From IMG/VR virus record IMGVR_UViG_3300012008_000230, positions 5,150-25,563 of that record: a stretch of DNA of 20,414 bases, one strand, 5' to 3'. The first letter of the stretch is position 1; the number at the start of each line of letters is the position of its first letter. This DNA is from a virus. The translations under genes were made by a program, and so were the position numbers. Below, piece after piece: positions 1 through 5,861 of this stretch. The notes below the pieces were generated by a model, which had not been told where the DNA came from, made no database searches, and saw only the letters and a list, made by a program, of their open reading frames with translations.

Positions 1-2
1 AG

Positions 3-638
3 GTCCAGCAGGGCCTGCGCGCTGACCGCTACGTGCCGAGCCGCAGACCAGCTCCTCCCGGCTGGGTTGCGGACGAGGGACACCCGTACCTGAAGAATCC
101 CGAGCTCGTGAAATCGAAGCCACCGAAGGATCGTCGACGGACACATCGAGTGCCGAAGCGGAAACCAACTGTCGCCACGATGACAACCACACGGCAACCA
201 GTTGGCAACCAACTGGCGCCAGAGTTTCGGCCAAATCCGACCATCCCGGTGTCTGAACCACGCACAAATGAGCAGCAGGACGACACGGCCACAGGAGACC
301 GGAAACCGGACGGAGGAACGCCCAAAGAGGCATCGGCAACCACTTGGCAACCAACTGCGGCGGGTTCTGGTGAGCGGTTACCGCCCTCCGCCATATCCGT
401 CCTATCTGGTCCTTCGTCTCTGGTCTTATCTAATCCGTCCTCTCTGGTCGCTGAGCGAGACGCCGCGCAGGAGGACGACGGATCGCTAAAGCGATCTGAG
501 GGACGCGAGGACGCCGAGGATGACCCGTTCCCTGACGCACCGCAGGGCGCAGATCAGGCGCGACGCGAGGGCGTGCGCCACGTGAGCGGTGCTGCCACGG
601 CACTGGTCGCTGCAGCACGTGCGCGGAGCACGGCATGA
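3..638 (+). CDS. C-terminal part of a probable replication/DNA-binding protein (5' truncated by window)
   Basis: The frame is open from the first bases, so the gene probably starts upstream; a GTG at 33 is the first possible internal start. The visible protein is hydrophilic and low in complexity: a Pro/Arg/Lys-rich stretch, then Ser/Thr/Gln-rich sequence, a short repeat (GPSSLV, NPSSLV) and an acidic/basic tail. There is no enzymatic motif. Position ahead of the small early genes and the in-gene iteron-like repeats (182-353) are reminiscent of phage replication initiator genes, in which the origin lies inside the coding sequence, as in lambda O; that role is inferred only. It ends with TGA inside the ATGA overlap with the next gene. 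The missing N-terminal half would show whether a winged-helix or DnaD-like domain is present. Confidence 0.5.
   Translation, partial: VQQGLRADRYVPSRRPAPPGWVADEGHPYLKNPELVKSKPPKDRRRTHRVPKRKPTVATMTTTRQPVGNQLAPEFRPNPTIPVSEPRTNEQQDDTATGDRKPDGGTPKEASATTWQPTAAGSGERLPPSAISVLSGPSSLVLSNPSSLVAERDAAQEDDGSLKRSEGREDAEDDPFPDAPQGADQARREGVRHVSGAATALVAAARARSTA
182..353 (+). repeat. 11-bp phased iteron-like repeats (GGCAACCA core)
   Basis: GACAACCA at 182 and GGCAACCA at 193 and 204 are spaced exactly 11 bp apart. A second pair, GGCAACCA at 335 and 346, has the same 11-bp phase. The first cluster contains a perfect inverted repeat, CCAGTTGG (198-205) and CCAACTGG (209-216), around CAA. The two clusters lie in different reading frames of the host gene (offset 142 bp), so they are conserved as DNA rather than as peptide. 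One helical turn of spacing suggests a protein-binding array such as origin iterons or an operator. Confidence 0.5.
395..449 (+). repeat. Short direct repeats (ATCCGTCCTNTCTGGTC)
   Basis: ATCCGTCCTATCTGGTC (395-411) and ATCCGTCCTCTCTGGTC (433-449) differ at one base, and a third TCTGGTC lies at 419-425. They sit just after the iteron-like clusters. The 38-bp offset of the two long copies is out of frame, but the peptide also repeats (GPSSLV/NPSSLV, 24 bp apart), so slippage in low-complexity coding DNA explains them as well as a regulatory role does. Confidence 0.45.
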
Positions 639-982
639 GCAACGTCTTCGAGGGCCCGGGCGCGACCAACGTGAGCGTCACCGAGGACAGCCAGCGGTGG
701 CCATGCCAGGTCGTCGGCATGCGCTGGGTCGATGGCACCGGCTTCGTGTTCGACTACTGCCCCGAGGCCCAGCGGTTCCTCGCGTCGTGGCAGATGCGTG
801 GGCGCTGGCGAAGCGCGCAGCACCTGCGGATCTGCGATGCCCATGCGCGTGAGCTCCTCGCGCGCCATGCGGTCACCCCGCCGCCCGCGGTCGTGCCCGT
901 GGTCGCGCCAGCGCCGGCCGTCGACGACGACCCGTTCGGTGACGTCGACGCGCCGTACGCACGCACGCGAGGCCGGTCGTGA
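635..982 (+). CDS. Small hypothetical protein with possible zinc-binding Cys/His residues
   Basis: 115 residues starting at an ATG that overlaps the preceding stop (ATGA). The N-terminal two thirds look folded, with several Trp residues and C24, C42, C67 and H70 (the last two in CDAH), a spacing that could bind one zinc ion. A Pro/Ala/Val-rich linker follows, then an acidic patch near DDDPFGDVD and an Arg-rich end. I recognise no family. Tight coupling on both sides places it in the early small-gene operon. Confidence 0.65.
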   Translation: MSNVFEGPGATNVSVTEDSQRWPCQVVGMRWVDGTGFVFDYCPEAQRFLASWQMRGRWRSAQHLRICDAHARELLARHAVTPPPAVVPVVAPAPAVDDDPFGDVDAPYARTRGRS

Positions 983-1170
983 CCGCGTCCGTGCTGCACG
1001 GGCCGCGCGTCGGGCAGCGGGGGCAGGGGGGGGTCGAAACCTTCCGGCGGTCGCGGTCGGTCGGAGAGGCCACCTCGTCGCGAGAAAAAGTGGAAACGGG
1101 CGCAATCCGCGAGGCCCGCGCCGCGTCCGCGCGCGCTGTCCGCATGCCCGTCGGCGAGGCGTCGCGATGA
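979..1170 (+). CDS. Small basic hypothetical protein
   Basis: 63 residues from a GTG overlapping the upstream stop by four bases; its own stop overlaps the next start as ATGA. Arg/Ser/Gly-rich with no recognisable motif. The gene contains a run of eight G (1026-1033), a place where length errors or phase variation are possible, so the frame is less certain than in its neighbours. The stop/start coupling at both ends is the main support. Confidence 0.45.
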   Translation: MTASVLHGPRVGQRGQGGVETFRRSRSVGEATSSREKVETGAIREARAASARAVRMPVGEASR

Positions 1171-1379
1171 CCCACGCGCCCGGCACCCTCACGGAGCGCG
1201 AGCTCACAATCGTGACGCGGCTCACCGACGGCGCGAACACGAAGCAGATCGCCGCGGAGCTCGGCGTCAGGTCCTCGGCGGTCTGCAACACGCTCTTCCG
1301 CATCCGCGCGCGCTTCGATCTGGCCGCGAACAACGAACAGCTCGTCGCGATCCTGTTCCGCCGCGGGGTGCTGTCGTGA
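1167..1379 (+). CDS. Stand-alone LuxR/GerE-type helix-turn-helix protein (copy 1)
   Basis: 70 residues, start chosen at the ATG in the ATGA overlap. The sequence follows the GerE pattern throughout: LTERELTIVTRL, a turn, KQIAAELGV, SSAVCNTLFRIRARF, then a final helix ending RRGVL. Almost the whole protein is the DNA-binding domain, with no receiver or ligand-binding part, so any control would come from its level or a partner. Two shorter relatives occur at 5412 and 8509. It is likely a phage regulator or small DNA-binding factor; the target is unknown. Confidence 0.8.
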   Translation: MTHAPGTLTERELTIVTRLTDGANTKQIAAELGVRSSAVCNTLFRIRARFDLAANNEQLVAILFRRGVLS

Positions 1380-1582
1380 CCTACGCCGTGGCGCTCATGG
1401 CCCTCGCGGTCGGCCTGGTCCTCGGCTCGCTCCTGGGCACCCGCCACGCGCGCGAGCTGCACGCGGAGAACGAGGCCCTCCGCCGCGCGCTCCGCCACGT
1501 CCGCGGGATCGCGTTCAACGCGCAGCTCCTCGGGGTCGCCCGCTACATCGATGCCATGCTCGCGGATGAGGCAGGCGCGTGA
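1376..1582 (+). CDS. Small single-pass membrane protein with coiled coil
   Basis: 68 residues, GTG start in a GTGA overlap. Residues about 4-20 form one hydrophobic, Ala/Leu/Val/Gly-rich membrane segment, followed by a short basic turn and a charged amphipathic helix (ELHAENEALRRALRHVRG) that could form a coiled coil. The layout resembles small phage membrane-anchored proteins, including spanin-like or superinfection-related ones, but there is no specific signature and the function is unknown. Confidence 0.65.
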   Translation: MTYAVALMALAVGLVLGSLLGTRHARELHAENEALRRALRHVRGIAFNAQLLGVARYIDAMLADEAGA

Positions 1583-1821
1583 GCTGCTTCGTCCACACCT
1601 TCGTCCGGCAGCGCTGCGATGACTGCAGCGCGACGGTCATGCTCGAGCACCTCCTCTGGGGCGAGTCGTTCTACCTCCGGCTCCCGAGCCTCGGCCGGCT
1701 GATCTTCCTCCGCCACGAGCAGGTCCGGCCAGAGATCCTCGGCGCGCAGGTCCGCTCGCTCGATGACCCGGTGATCCAGTTCTCGAGTGCGTTCTACCGA
1801 CCGACGCGGATCCGCTCATGA
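1579..1821 (+). CDS. Hypothetical protein with N-terminal CxxH/CxxC knuckle
   Basis: 80 residues from a GTG coupled to the upstream stop (GTGA); the stop overlaps the next ATG. C3, H6, C13 and C16 (CFVH then CDDC) could hold a small zinc site. The rest is mixed hydrophobic and charged sequence without a recognised fold. It belongs to the row of tiny coupled early genes. Confidence 0.6.
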   Translation: MSCFVHTFVRQRCDDCSATVMLEHLLWGESFYLRLPSLGRLIFLRHEQVRPEILGAQVRSLDDPVIQFSSAFYRPTRIRS

Positions 1822-2228
1822 CCGAGCTCATCCTCGCCTTCCTCGCCGTCTACGTCCTCACGATCGCGGCCGCTCTCGGGATCCGCATCCTCGCGCAACG
1901 TCTCGCGCCCAGCGTCGAGCCCAGGACCGTCAGCAGCATGGCCGTCCTGGGTTCGGCGGTGGTCGCGCTGTTCGCGCCGCGCGGTGTAGCGGGTACACAC
2001 CGGCCCGGAGAGCCGGAGACCGCGGGTTCGAATCCCGCCGTGGCACTCGCGACCACCGCCCACGCGACCGAGGACCCGGCGGAGAGAAGTCATCCGTCGG
2101 CGCCGGCGAGCGAGGAGTCGGGTCCAGGTCTCACTGGGGGACAGCCCGGCCATCGGCGTCCACGATCGGACGCGCCTCGCCATGACCCGGCAAGCCTCGG
2201 TCGCGCTGTGGAGCGGTGGCTGTCGTGA
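1818..2228 (+). CDS. Hypothetical protein with N-terminal membrane helix; 3' part overlaps a tRNA-like sequence
   Basis: 136 residues from the ATG in an ATGA overlap. Residues about 3-27 are a clear hydrophobic segment, then about 25 residues that look coding. From about residue 53 to 76 the frame reads straight through the tRNA-like cloverleaf (1975-2046), giving the typical readthrough string AGSNPAV. After that the peptide is Pro/Ser/Gly/Arg-rich and unstructured. Its TGA overlaps the GTG of the nuclease-like gene, which favours translation to the end, but the downstream half may be spurious. Function unknown. Confidence 0.45.
   Translation: MTELILAFLAVYVLTIAAALGIRILAQRLAPSVEPRTVSSMAVLGSAVVALFAPRGVAGTHRPGEPETAGSNPAVALATTAHATEDPAERSHPSAPASEESGPGLTGGQPGHRRPRSDAPRHDPASLGRAVERWLS
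1975..2046 (+). tRNA. tRNA-like cloverleaf, non-canonical (possible decayed phage tRNA)
   Basis: A 72-nt cloverleaf can be drawn. Acceptor 1975-1981 pairs with 2039-2045 at six of seven positions (C1-A72 mismatch, one G-U). The D stem is GTGT/ACAC (1984-1987, 1995-1998), the anticodon stem CCGGC/GCCGG (2000-2004, 2012-2016), the variable loop five nt, and the T stem GCGGG/CCCGC closes a canonical TTCGAAT loop (2027-2033). Against function: U8 is C, U33 is C, and the anticodon position reads GGA without the long variable arm of tRNA-Ser. It may be a decaying or modified phage tRNA, or a tRNA-like RNA; the amino-acid identity cannot be assigned. Confidence 0.5.
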
Positions 2229-2755
2229 TCGAGGGCGAAGTGCTCGCGGCGCTGCGTGATCGGTTCACGGTCAGCGGGAACGGTGGCGCAGGGCGGTACG
2301 CGTTCCTCACGCACGTTCGCACGGGCGCGGCGTTCGACCAGCAGGAGATCGACGCCGTTGTGGTCTGCCTCTGGCCGTCGGATAGCCACGCGCTGCTCGG
2401 CTTCGAGGTCAAGTGCTCGCGCTCGGACTGGCTGCGCGAGATCCGCCCGAACACCAGCAAGAGCGAGAGAGCTCGGAGGCTCTGCGACTCGTGGACCGTC
2501 GTGGCGCCGGCGAACGCTGTGAAGATCGGGGAGTTGCCTGCCGGCTGGGGTCTGCTCCTCGCGTCGAGCGACGAGGGCGGCGCGGTGAAACTGCGTCAGC
2601 AAGTCGCGCCGGCGTTCGTGTATGCCGGCGCGGTCGGTGAGGAAAAGAAGATCACGCGCTCGTTCCTTGTGGCGATGCTTAGGGCCGCCGGGGCGGTGCC
2701 GGGGATGAGGTCCGGCCTCAAGCGGGCGCGCGTTCCGATGGAGTCCCCGACATGA
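2225..2755 (+). CDS. PD-(D/E)XK nuclease-like protein (MmcB-like)
   Basis: 176 residues. I prefer the GTG at 2225, which forms a GTGA overlap with the preceding stop; an in-frame GTG at 2216 would add three residues. The core reads EIDAV (D43), a beta strand, then GFEVKCSRSDWL with E61 and K63, the D...EXK arrangement of the restriction-like nuclease fold. The next part, with an invariant-looking Asp and RLCDSWTVVAP, resembles MmcB/VRR-type DNA-repair nucleases, in which CD.....V.P follows the catalytic strand. It probably acts on DNA ends or branches during phage replication or recombination. Family-level call from motif order only. Confidence 0.6.
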   Translation: MIEGEVLAALRDRFTVSGNGGAGRYAFLTHVRTGAAFDQQEIDAVVVCLWPSDSHALLGFEVKCSRSDWLREIRPNTSKSERARRLCDSWTVVAPANAVKIGELPAGWGLLLASSDEGGAVKLRQQVAPAFVYAGAVGEEKKITRSFLVAMLRAAGAVPGMRSGLKRARVPMESPT

Positions 2756-2961
2756 CCGACGACTGGATGAAGCCGAACACCAAGCCGCTCCCGGGCCCGG
2801 TCGCGAGCGAAGCGTTCGTGCTGACCCCGGAGGAACGCGCCCGAATCGCGGCGATCGCGGAGCCGATTACGCTGCCCGCGGCTAACGGAAGTCGGCTGGC
2901 CCCGGGAGGGGACACCGATCACGCACCTTCACAACTCCATACCGGACGATCCGATGCGTAG
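2752..2961 (+). CDS. Small hypothetical protein
   Basis: 69 residues, ATG in an ATGA overlap with the nuclease-like gene. The middle holds a short predicted helix (LTPEERARIAAIAEPI); the ends are polar and Pro/Gly-rich. The last eight bases overlap the integrase start. No family recognised. A GGGAGGGG stretch at about 2903-2910 is too far upstream of the integrase ATG to serve as its ribosome-binding site. Confidence 0.5.
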   Translation: MTDDWMKPNTKPLPGPVASEAFVLTPEERARIAAIAEPITLPAANGSRLAPGGDTDHAPSQLHTGRSDA

Positions 2962-3859
2962 CCCGAAGACGCCGCTGCGCTCAGCGATCGAGAGCTACGC
3001 CCGGCACCATGCCGCGCGGCACTCGAAACTCACCCAGCGCACCTACGGCGGGGCGTTCACGCGGTTCTGCGCCTTCGTCGGCGACGCCTCGATCGCAGAC
3101 CTCAACGCGACCCACGTCAACCGCTACGTCGCATCCTGCGGCACCCACCGCTTCATGGCCCGCGGCGATACTGCGGCGCTCAAGAGCTTGGCGAAGTGGA
3201 TGGTCAAGGCCGGGATCCTCCAGGCCGACCCGCTCGCCGCGGTCATCACTCCGAAGGTCCCGCGCTCTCGAGCCCGGCCGCTGGACGACCGGCTCATCCC
3301 GCAACTGCTCAAGGTCGCGAGCGAGACCACGATGGGCGCGCGAGACCGGGCCATCGTCGCGCTCGCGCTCTCCACCGGCGCACGGCCGAACGAACTGCGT
3401 CAGCTCCGCTACCCCGAGGACATCGACCTCGACTACGGCCTCATCCGCATCCGCGAGGAGACGAGCAAGACGCCGGCGGGCCACCGCGAGGTCCCGATCG
3501 ACCCGCAGGTCATCGCGCTCATCGACGACTACCTCAAGGATTACCGACCGCACCAGCCAGGTCCGCTGTTCCTCAACGCTCACGGCGATCCGCTCACGTA
3601 TTACGGCTTCGCCGCGATCTTCTACCGGCTCCGCGACACGCTCCGCGAGCTCGGCCTGCCCGGATTCACCGCGTACCGGATGCGCCACACCGGCATCACG
3701 AACATGGCCCGCACCCCCGGCTACACCGCGTTCGACATCCAGGTGCTCGCGGGCCACGAGAGCATGGAGACCACCCGCAAGTACGTCCAGCGGCGCTCGA
3801 TCGCCGAACTGCGCCGACTGCCCAGCCCGCTCACCACCGTCTACGGACGGATCTCCTAA
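2954..3859 (+). CDS. int: Tyrosine recombinase / phage integrase
   Basis: 301 residues. Residues about 8-95 form a SAM-like, core-binding N-domain (TYGGAFTRFCAFV, ... LKSLAKWMVKAGIL); about 105-285 form the catalytic domain. Visible active-site residues are R144 (TGARPNELR), K172 (SKTPAGHREVPI), R244 (YRMRHTG), H268 (LAGHES) and the nucleophile Y277 (TTRKYVQRRS). The first His of the HxxR box is Tyr here (Y241), a variation seen in some recombinases. It would catalyse site-specific integration and excision; the truncated tRNA about 115 bp downstream is the likely core of its attachment site. The small size and the lack of an obvious arm-binding N-terminal extension are notable. It starts at an ATG overlapping the previous gene by eight bases. 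Confidence 0.92.
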   Translation: MRSPKTPLRSAIESYARHHAARHSKLTQRTYGGAFTRFCAFVGDASIADLNATHVNRYVASCGTHRFMARGDTAALKSLAKWMVKAGILQADPLAAVITPKVPRSRARPLDDRLIPQLLKVASETTMGARDRAIVALALSTGARPNELRQLRYPEDIDLDYGLIRIREETSKTPAGHREVPIDPQVIALIDDYLKDYRPHQPGPLFLNAHGDPLTYYGFAAIFYRLRDTLRELGLPGFTAYRMRHTGITNMARTPGYTAFDIQVLAGHESMETTRKYVQRRSIAELRRLPSPLTTVYGRIS

Positions 3860-3871
3860 CCGATGCGAGGC

Positions 3872-4105
3872 CGAGTCTGCCGAGACCCAATCTGCTGCGC
3901 TCCGGGCTGCGTCAGTCATGCACCCGCTCGGCTTAGCATCAACGAATTGCCCGCGAACATTGGCACTGCTGCACGGGCCCGTAGCTCAGGGGCAGAGCGG
4001 CGGACTCATAATCTGCTGGTCCCGCCAGGGACCGCTCACGCGTCACACGACGACGAAATAGGGCCAGCCGACCCCGTTAGCCACGTCGAGTCTGCTGGCC
4101 CCTAT
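3872..4105 (+). other. Probable phage attachment region (attP) beside int
   Basis: This stretch lies directly downstream of int and holds no convincing gene. It contains the 5' part of a tRNA (3975-4023) and a motif RRTCTGCYG repeated four times (about 3873, 3889, 4010 and 4088) on both sides of that part. It also has a perfect hairpin GGTCCC-GCCA-GGGACC (4018-4033) at the point where tRNA identity ends, and an imperfect inverted repeat ATAGGGCCAGC (4058-4068) with GCTGGCCCCTAT (4094-4105). A tRNA-derived core flanked by short arm-like repeats next to int is the usual attP layout; the exact crossover cannot be placed without the host site. Confidence 0.55.
3975..4023 (+). tRNA. 5' part of a CAU-anticodon tRNA (Met- or Ile2-type), 3' half missing
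   Basis: GGGCCCG acceptor strand, TA at positions 8-9, a GCTC/GAGC D arm, an anticodon stem (4000-4004 with 4012-4016, one G-U) around the loop CTCATAA with anticodon CAU, and a TGGTC variable region are all canonical. No T arm and no CGGGCCC acceptor partner follow; the sequence turns into a GGTCCC hairpin instead. As it stands it cannot fold as a complete tRNA. It is best read as the tRNA-derived attachment core, whose 3' half would come from the host gene after integration. A tRNA split by an intron is a less likely reading. Confidence 0.7.
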
Positions 4106-4152
4106 GGCGCGCTCCGGCGGGCGCTGGATCGCTACCTCGCGGGGCTGCTGTC

Positions 4153-4317
4153 GTGAGCGTCCAGAAGCTGAGCGTGTGGCTCCCGGTCACCCAGGATGAC
4201 CTCGACGACGCCGCGGCGTTCCCGAAGCCCTACCTGACGGCGTCCGGCGCGATCATCTGGACCTCGGAGCCGCTCGACCCGCTCGTCCACGGCCTGCGCT
4301 GGATCTACGAGCGATGA
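4153..4317 (+). CDS. Small hypothetical protein upstream of ruvC-like gene
   Basis: 54 residues from GTG 4153 to TGA 4317, with a GGGG stretch about eight bases upstream as a weak ribosome-binding site. The stop overlaps the RuvC-like ATG as ATGA, implying coupled translation. The peptide looks coding: a beta strand (VQKLSVWLPV), an acidic helix start (TQDDLDDAAAF) and the end HGLRWIYER. No family recognised. It may assist or regulate the resolvase-like gene, judged only from the coupling. Confidence 0.6.
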   Translation: MSVQKLSVWLPVTQDDLDDAAAFPKPYLTASGAIIWTSEPLDPLVHGLRWIYER

Positions 4318-4835
4318 GGCTCCTCGCGATCGACGAGGGCAGCAAGGCCACCGGCCTCGCGTTCTTCGACGGCTCCGACCGCCCCGCATGGACCCGCGCG
4401 CTCACGCCCGCGGCCGCGTGGCCGTGGCGCCGGCGGATGCGCTGGATCTGCGACGCGCTCCGCGGCGTGCTCGAGACGAACGGGCTGCTCGCGGATCCCC
4501 CGGACGTGATCGCGATCGAGGACGCGGTCGTGAGCGAGAAGAACCCCCGGATGGGCGTCGCGGTCTCGAAGTGCCGCGGATACCTGATCGCCCACCTCGA
4601 CTCGATCTATGGCCTCGAACTGCCGATCATCGACGTGTCGCCCGGGAAGGTGCGGGCCGCGGTCGGGATCTCCGCGTTCAGCGGCCGGGTCCACAGCAAA
4701 GACAGATACAAAGTCGTCGCCCAGTACCTCGGTCTTCCTGCCACGATTTCCGAGGACGAGGCGGATGCGGCGTGCGTGGGTTTGGCGGCGCTCGCTCAAC
4801 TCCGAGAGGAGAACTGGCATGCAATCGCCCGCTGA
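4314..4835 (+). CDS. RuvC-like Holliday junction resolvase
   Basis: 173 residues with the RNase H-fold RuvC pattern: D7 in LLAIDEGSKATGLA, E69 in DVIAIEDA, and D148 and D151 in SEDEADAACVGLA, matching the four-acid Mg2+ site of RuvC (D7, E66, D138, D141 in E. coli). It would cut four-way or branched junctions so that replicated phage DNA can be packaged. The 3' end, from about 4695, is poorer in G/C-ending codons than the start, and its last residues (LAALAQLREENW) closely match the end of the adjacent HNH protein (LAALAQLREEGW). This suggests the 3' end was replaced when the HNH gene inserted. Start chosen at the ATGA overlap. Confidence 0.8.
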   Translation: MRLLAIDEGSKATGLAFFDGSDRPAWTRALTPAAAWPWRRRMRWICDALRGVLETNGLLADPPDVIAIEDAVVSEKNPRMGVAVSKCRGYLIAHLDSIYGLELPIIDVSPGKVRAAVGISAFSGRVHSKDRYKVVAQYLGLPATISEDEADAACVGLAALAQLREENWHAIAR

Positions 4836-5403
4836 ACGCCGCGAGCTCCAGCGGATCCGTCAGCGTGACTACTACCGGAAGAACCACGATGCCGTTCGGC
4901 AGCGAGCGAAGGCCGGATACGAGAGGAACCGAGACGAGGTCAAGGCTCAGGCGCGTGCGTACTACGCGAAGCACGCCGCCGAGCGACGCGCCTATGCGCT
5001 CGCATATAGGCGGGCGCATCCCGAGCTCAAAGCCGCGAGCGATCGGCGCTACGTCGATGGGCATCGGGAGAAGGCGAGGCACAACAATCTCATGCATCGC
5101 TCGCGCCGAGCTGGGAATGGTGGCTCGCACACGGTCCAGGAATGGCTCGACAAGGTCGCGCTGCTCGGCAACTGCTGCATCTATTGCGGCCGCGACGATC
5201 TGCCGCTCAGTCGGGACCACAACATCCCGGTCGTCCGGGGCGGGTCAAGCGATATCAGCAACATCCTTCCAGCATGCAGGCGGTGCAACAGCGCGAAGAA
5301 GGACCGGACCGCAGTCGAGTACCTGGCGGCGCTGGCGCAGCTGCGCGAAGAGGGCTGGCGGGCCCTCGGCGAATCAGGGAAGCGGGCGGCGGCCGTGAAG
5401 TAA
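4819..5403 (+). CDS. HNH endonuclease, probable free-standing homing endonuclease
   Basis: 194 residues. The start is the ATG at 4819, with GAGAGGAG about eight bases upstream; it lies inside the ruvC-like 3' end in another frame (17-bp overlap). Residues 1-90 are a highly charged helical region rich in Arg, Lys, Tyr and Ala (RDYYRKNHD, RRAHPEL), typical DNA-contacting sequence in such enzymes. The HNH domain has C120/C123 (CIYC), D133-H134, N148 and C153/C156 (CRRCNSAKKDR). Codon use is less GC-rich than its neighbours until the tail, which returns to G/C-ending codons and repeats the ruvC-like C-terminus. This is the signature of an inserted mobile gene. Its target would be the ruvC-like allele without the insertion (inferred). 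Confidence 0.85.
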   Translation: MQSPAERRELQRIRQRDYYRKNHDAVRQRAKAGYERNRDEVKAQARAYYAKHAAERRAYALAYRRAHPELKAASDRRYVDGHREKARHNNLMHRSRRAGNGGSHTVQEWLDKVALLGNCCIYCGRDDLPLSRDHNIPVVRGGSSDISNILPACRRCNSAKKDRTAVEYLAALAQLREEGWRALGESGKRAAAVK

Positions 5404-5411
5404 AGGCCGCG

Positions 5412-5573
5412 CTGACCGACCGCGAGCGCGAGGTCGTGCGGTTGCTCCGGGCGGGAGCGCCGTACAAGGCCATCGCGCACCAACTCGGCATCGCCGAAAG
5501 CACCGCCCGGGTGCTCGGCTCTCGGGCGTTTCGTAAACTTGGCGGGAGGCGGCTTCGGCTGCCGGAGGTGTAA
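5412..5573 (+). CDS. Mini LuxR-type helix-turn-helix protein (copy 2), non-canonical start
   Basis: The frame LTDREREVVRLL...KAIAHQLGIAESTARVL...FRKLGG is an unmistakable GerE-type DNA-binding domain of about 53 residues, and is close to copy 3 at 8509 (KAIAHELGMSESTAR). No ATG, GTG or TTG precedes the domain in frame. A CTG at 5412 with AAAGG five bases upstream is the best candidate start. Alternatively the GTG at 5395 is used with a frameshift, or the sequence carries an indel. It lies directly behind the HNH stop and ahead of the 5580 gene, whose ribosome-binding site (GGAGGTG) is within its last codons. Confidence 0.65.
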   Translation: MTDREREVVRLLRAGAPYKAIAHQLGIAESTARVLGSRAFRKLGGRRLRLPEV

Positions 5574-5579
5574 GGCGAT

Positions 5580-5861
5580 ATGAAACTGATCTGCCTCGAC
5601 GGCCCGCTCGCGGGGCAAGAGTTCGAGACTGACGCCCAGCAGCTCCGCATCGCGCAGCCAGGCGGCGTCTACGCGATCTACAACGTGCGGAAGGCGCTGA
5701 TGCCGGAGTCTTCGGCCAACTTCTTCCTCGGCAAGGCGCTCACGTACGCCGGCGACGAAGTACCACCGACGATGCGTGATGAAACCCTCGAGAACCCACA
5801 CCTGCACACTTCAGGCGGCGATCCCGACTGCGATATCTGCGTCGCATTGGTCGACCTGTAA
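5580..5861 (+). CDS. Small hypothetical phage protein (LICLDGPLAG N-terminus)
   Basis: 93 residues with a strong ribosome-binding site (GGAGGTG, nine bases upstream). It begins MKLICLDGPLAGQEFE, a pattern I associate with small uncharacterised phage proteins, followed by a YAIYNV strand and a helical part. It ends with a Cys cluster (DPDCDICVALVDL) whose CxxC could bind metal. Stop and next start overlap as TAATG. Function unknown. Confidence 0.7.
   Translation: MKLICLDGPLAGQEFETDAQQLRIAQPGGVYAIYNVRKALMPESSANFFLGKALTYAGDEVPPTMRDETLENPHLHTSGGDPDCDICVALVDL

Noticed and set aside
182-449. A CRISPR array or CRISPR-like repeats
   Set aside because: Repeat units are 8-17 bp with 11- or 38-bp spacing, no constant repeat-spacer structure and no cas genes.
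554-1498. Long minus-strand ORF (and similar ones at 2981-3919, 6611-7726, 8703-9776, 10945-12183, 13622-15064, 18946-20325)
   Set aside because: They lie opposite recognisable plus-strand genes, are Arg/Ala-rich, and show no motifs; GC-rich DNA gives long shadow ORFs.
1975-4023. The two tRNA-derived pieces as ends of one integrated element or a permuted tRNA
   Set aside because: Their acceptor strands (CGTGGCA and GGGCCCG) do not pair, so they come from different tRNAs and cannot be two halves of one gene.
4018-4033. GGTCCC-GCCA-GGGACC as an intrinsic terminator of int
   Set aside because: No T-run follows, and the first arm is part of the tRNA-derived sequence, so an attachment-site role fits better.
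3863-4156. 97-residue ORF after int whose stop overlaps GTG 4153
   Set aside because: It reads through the tRNA 5' half, giving the typical readthrough string ARSSGAERRTHNLL, and its DNA is filled with inverted and direct repeats of the attachment region; only the stop/start overlap supports it.
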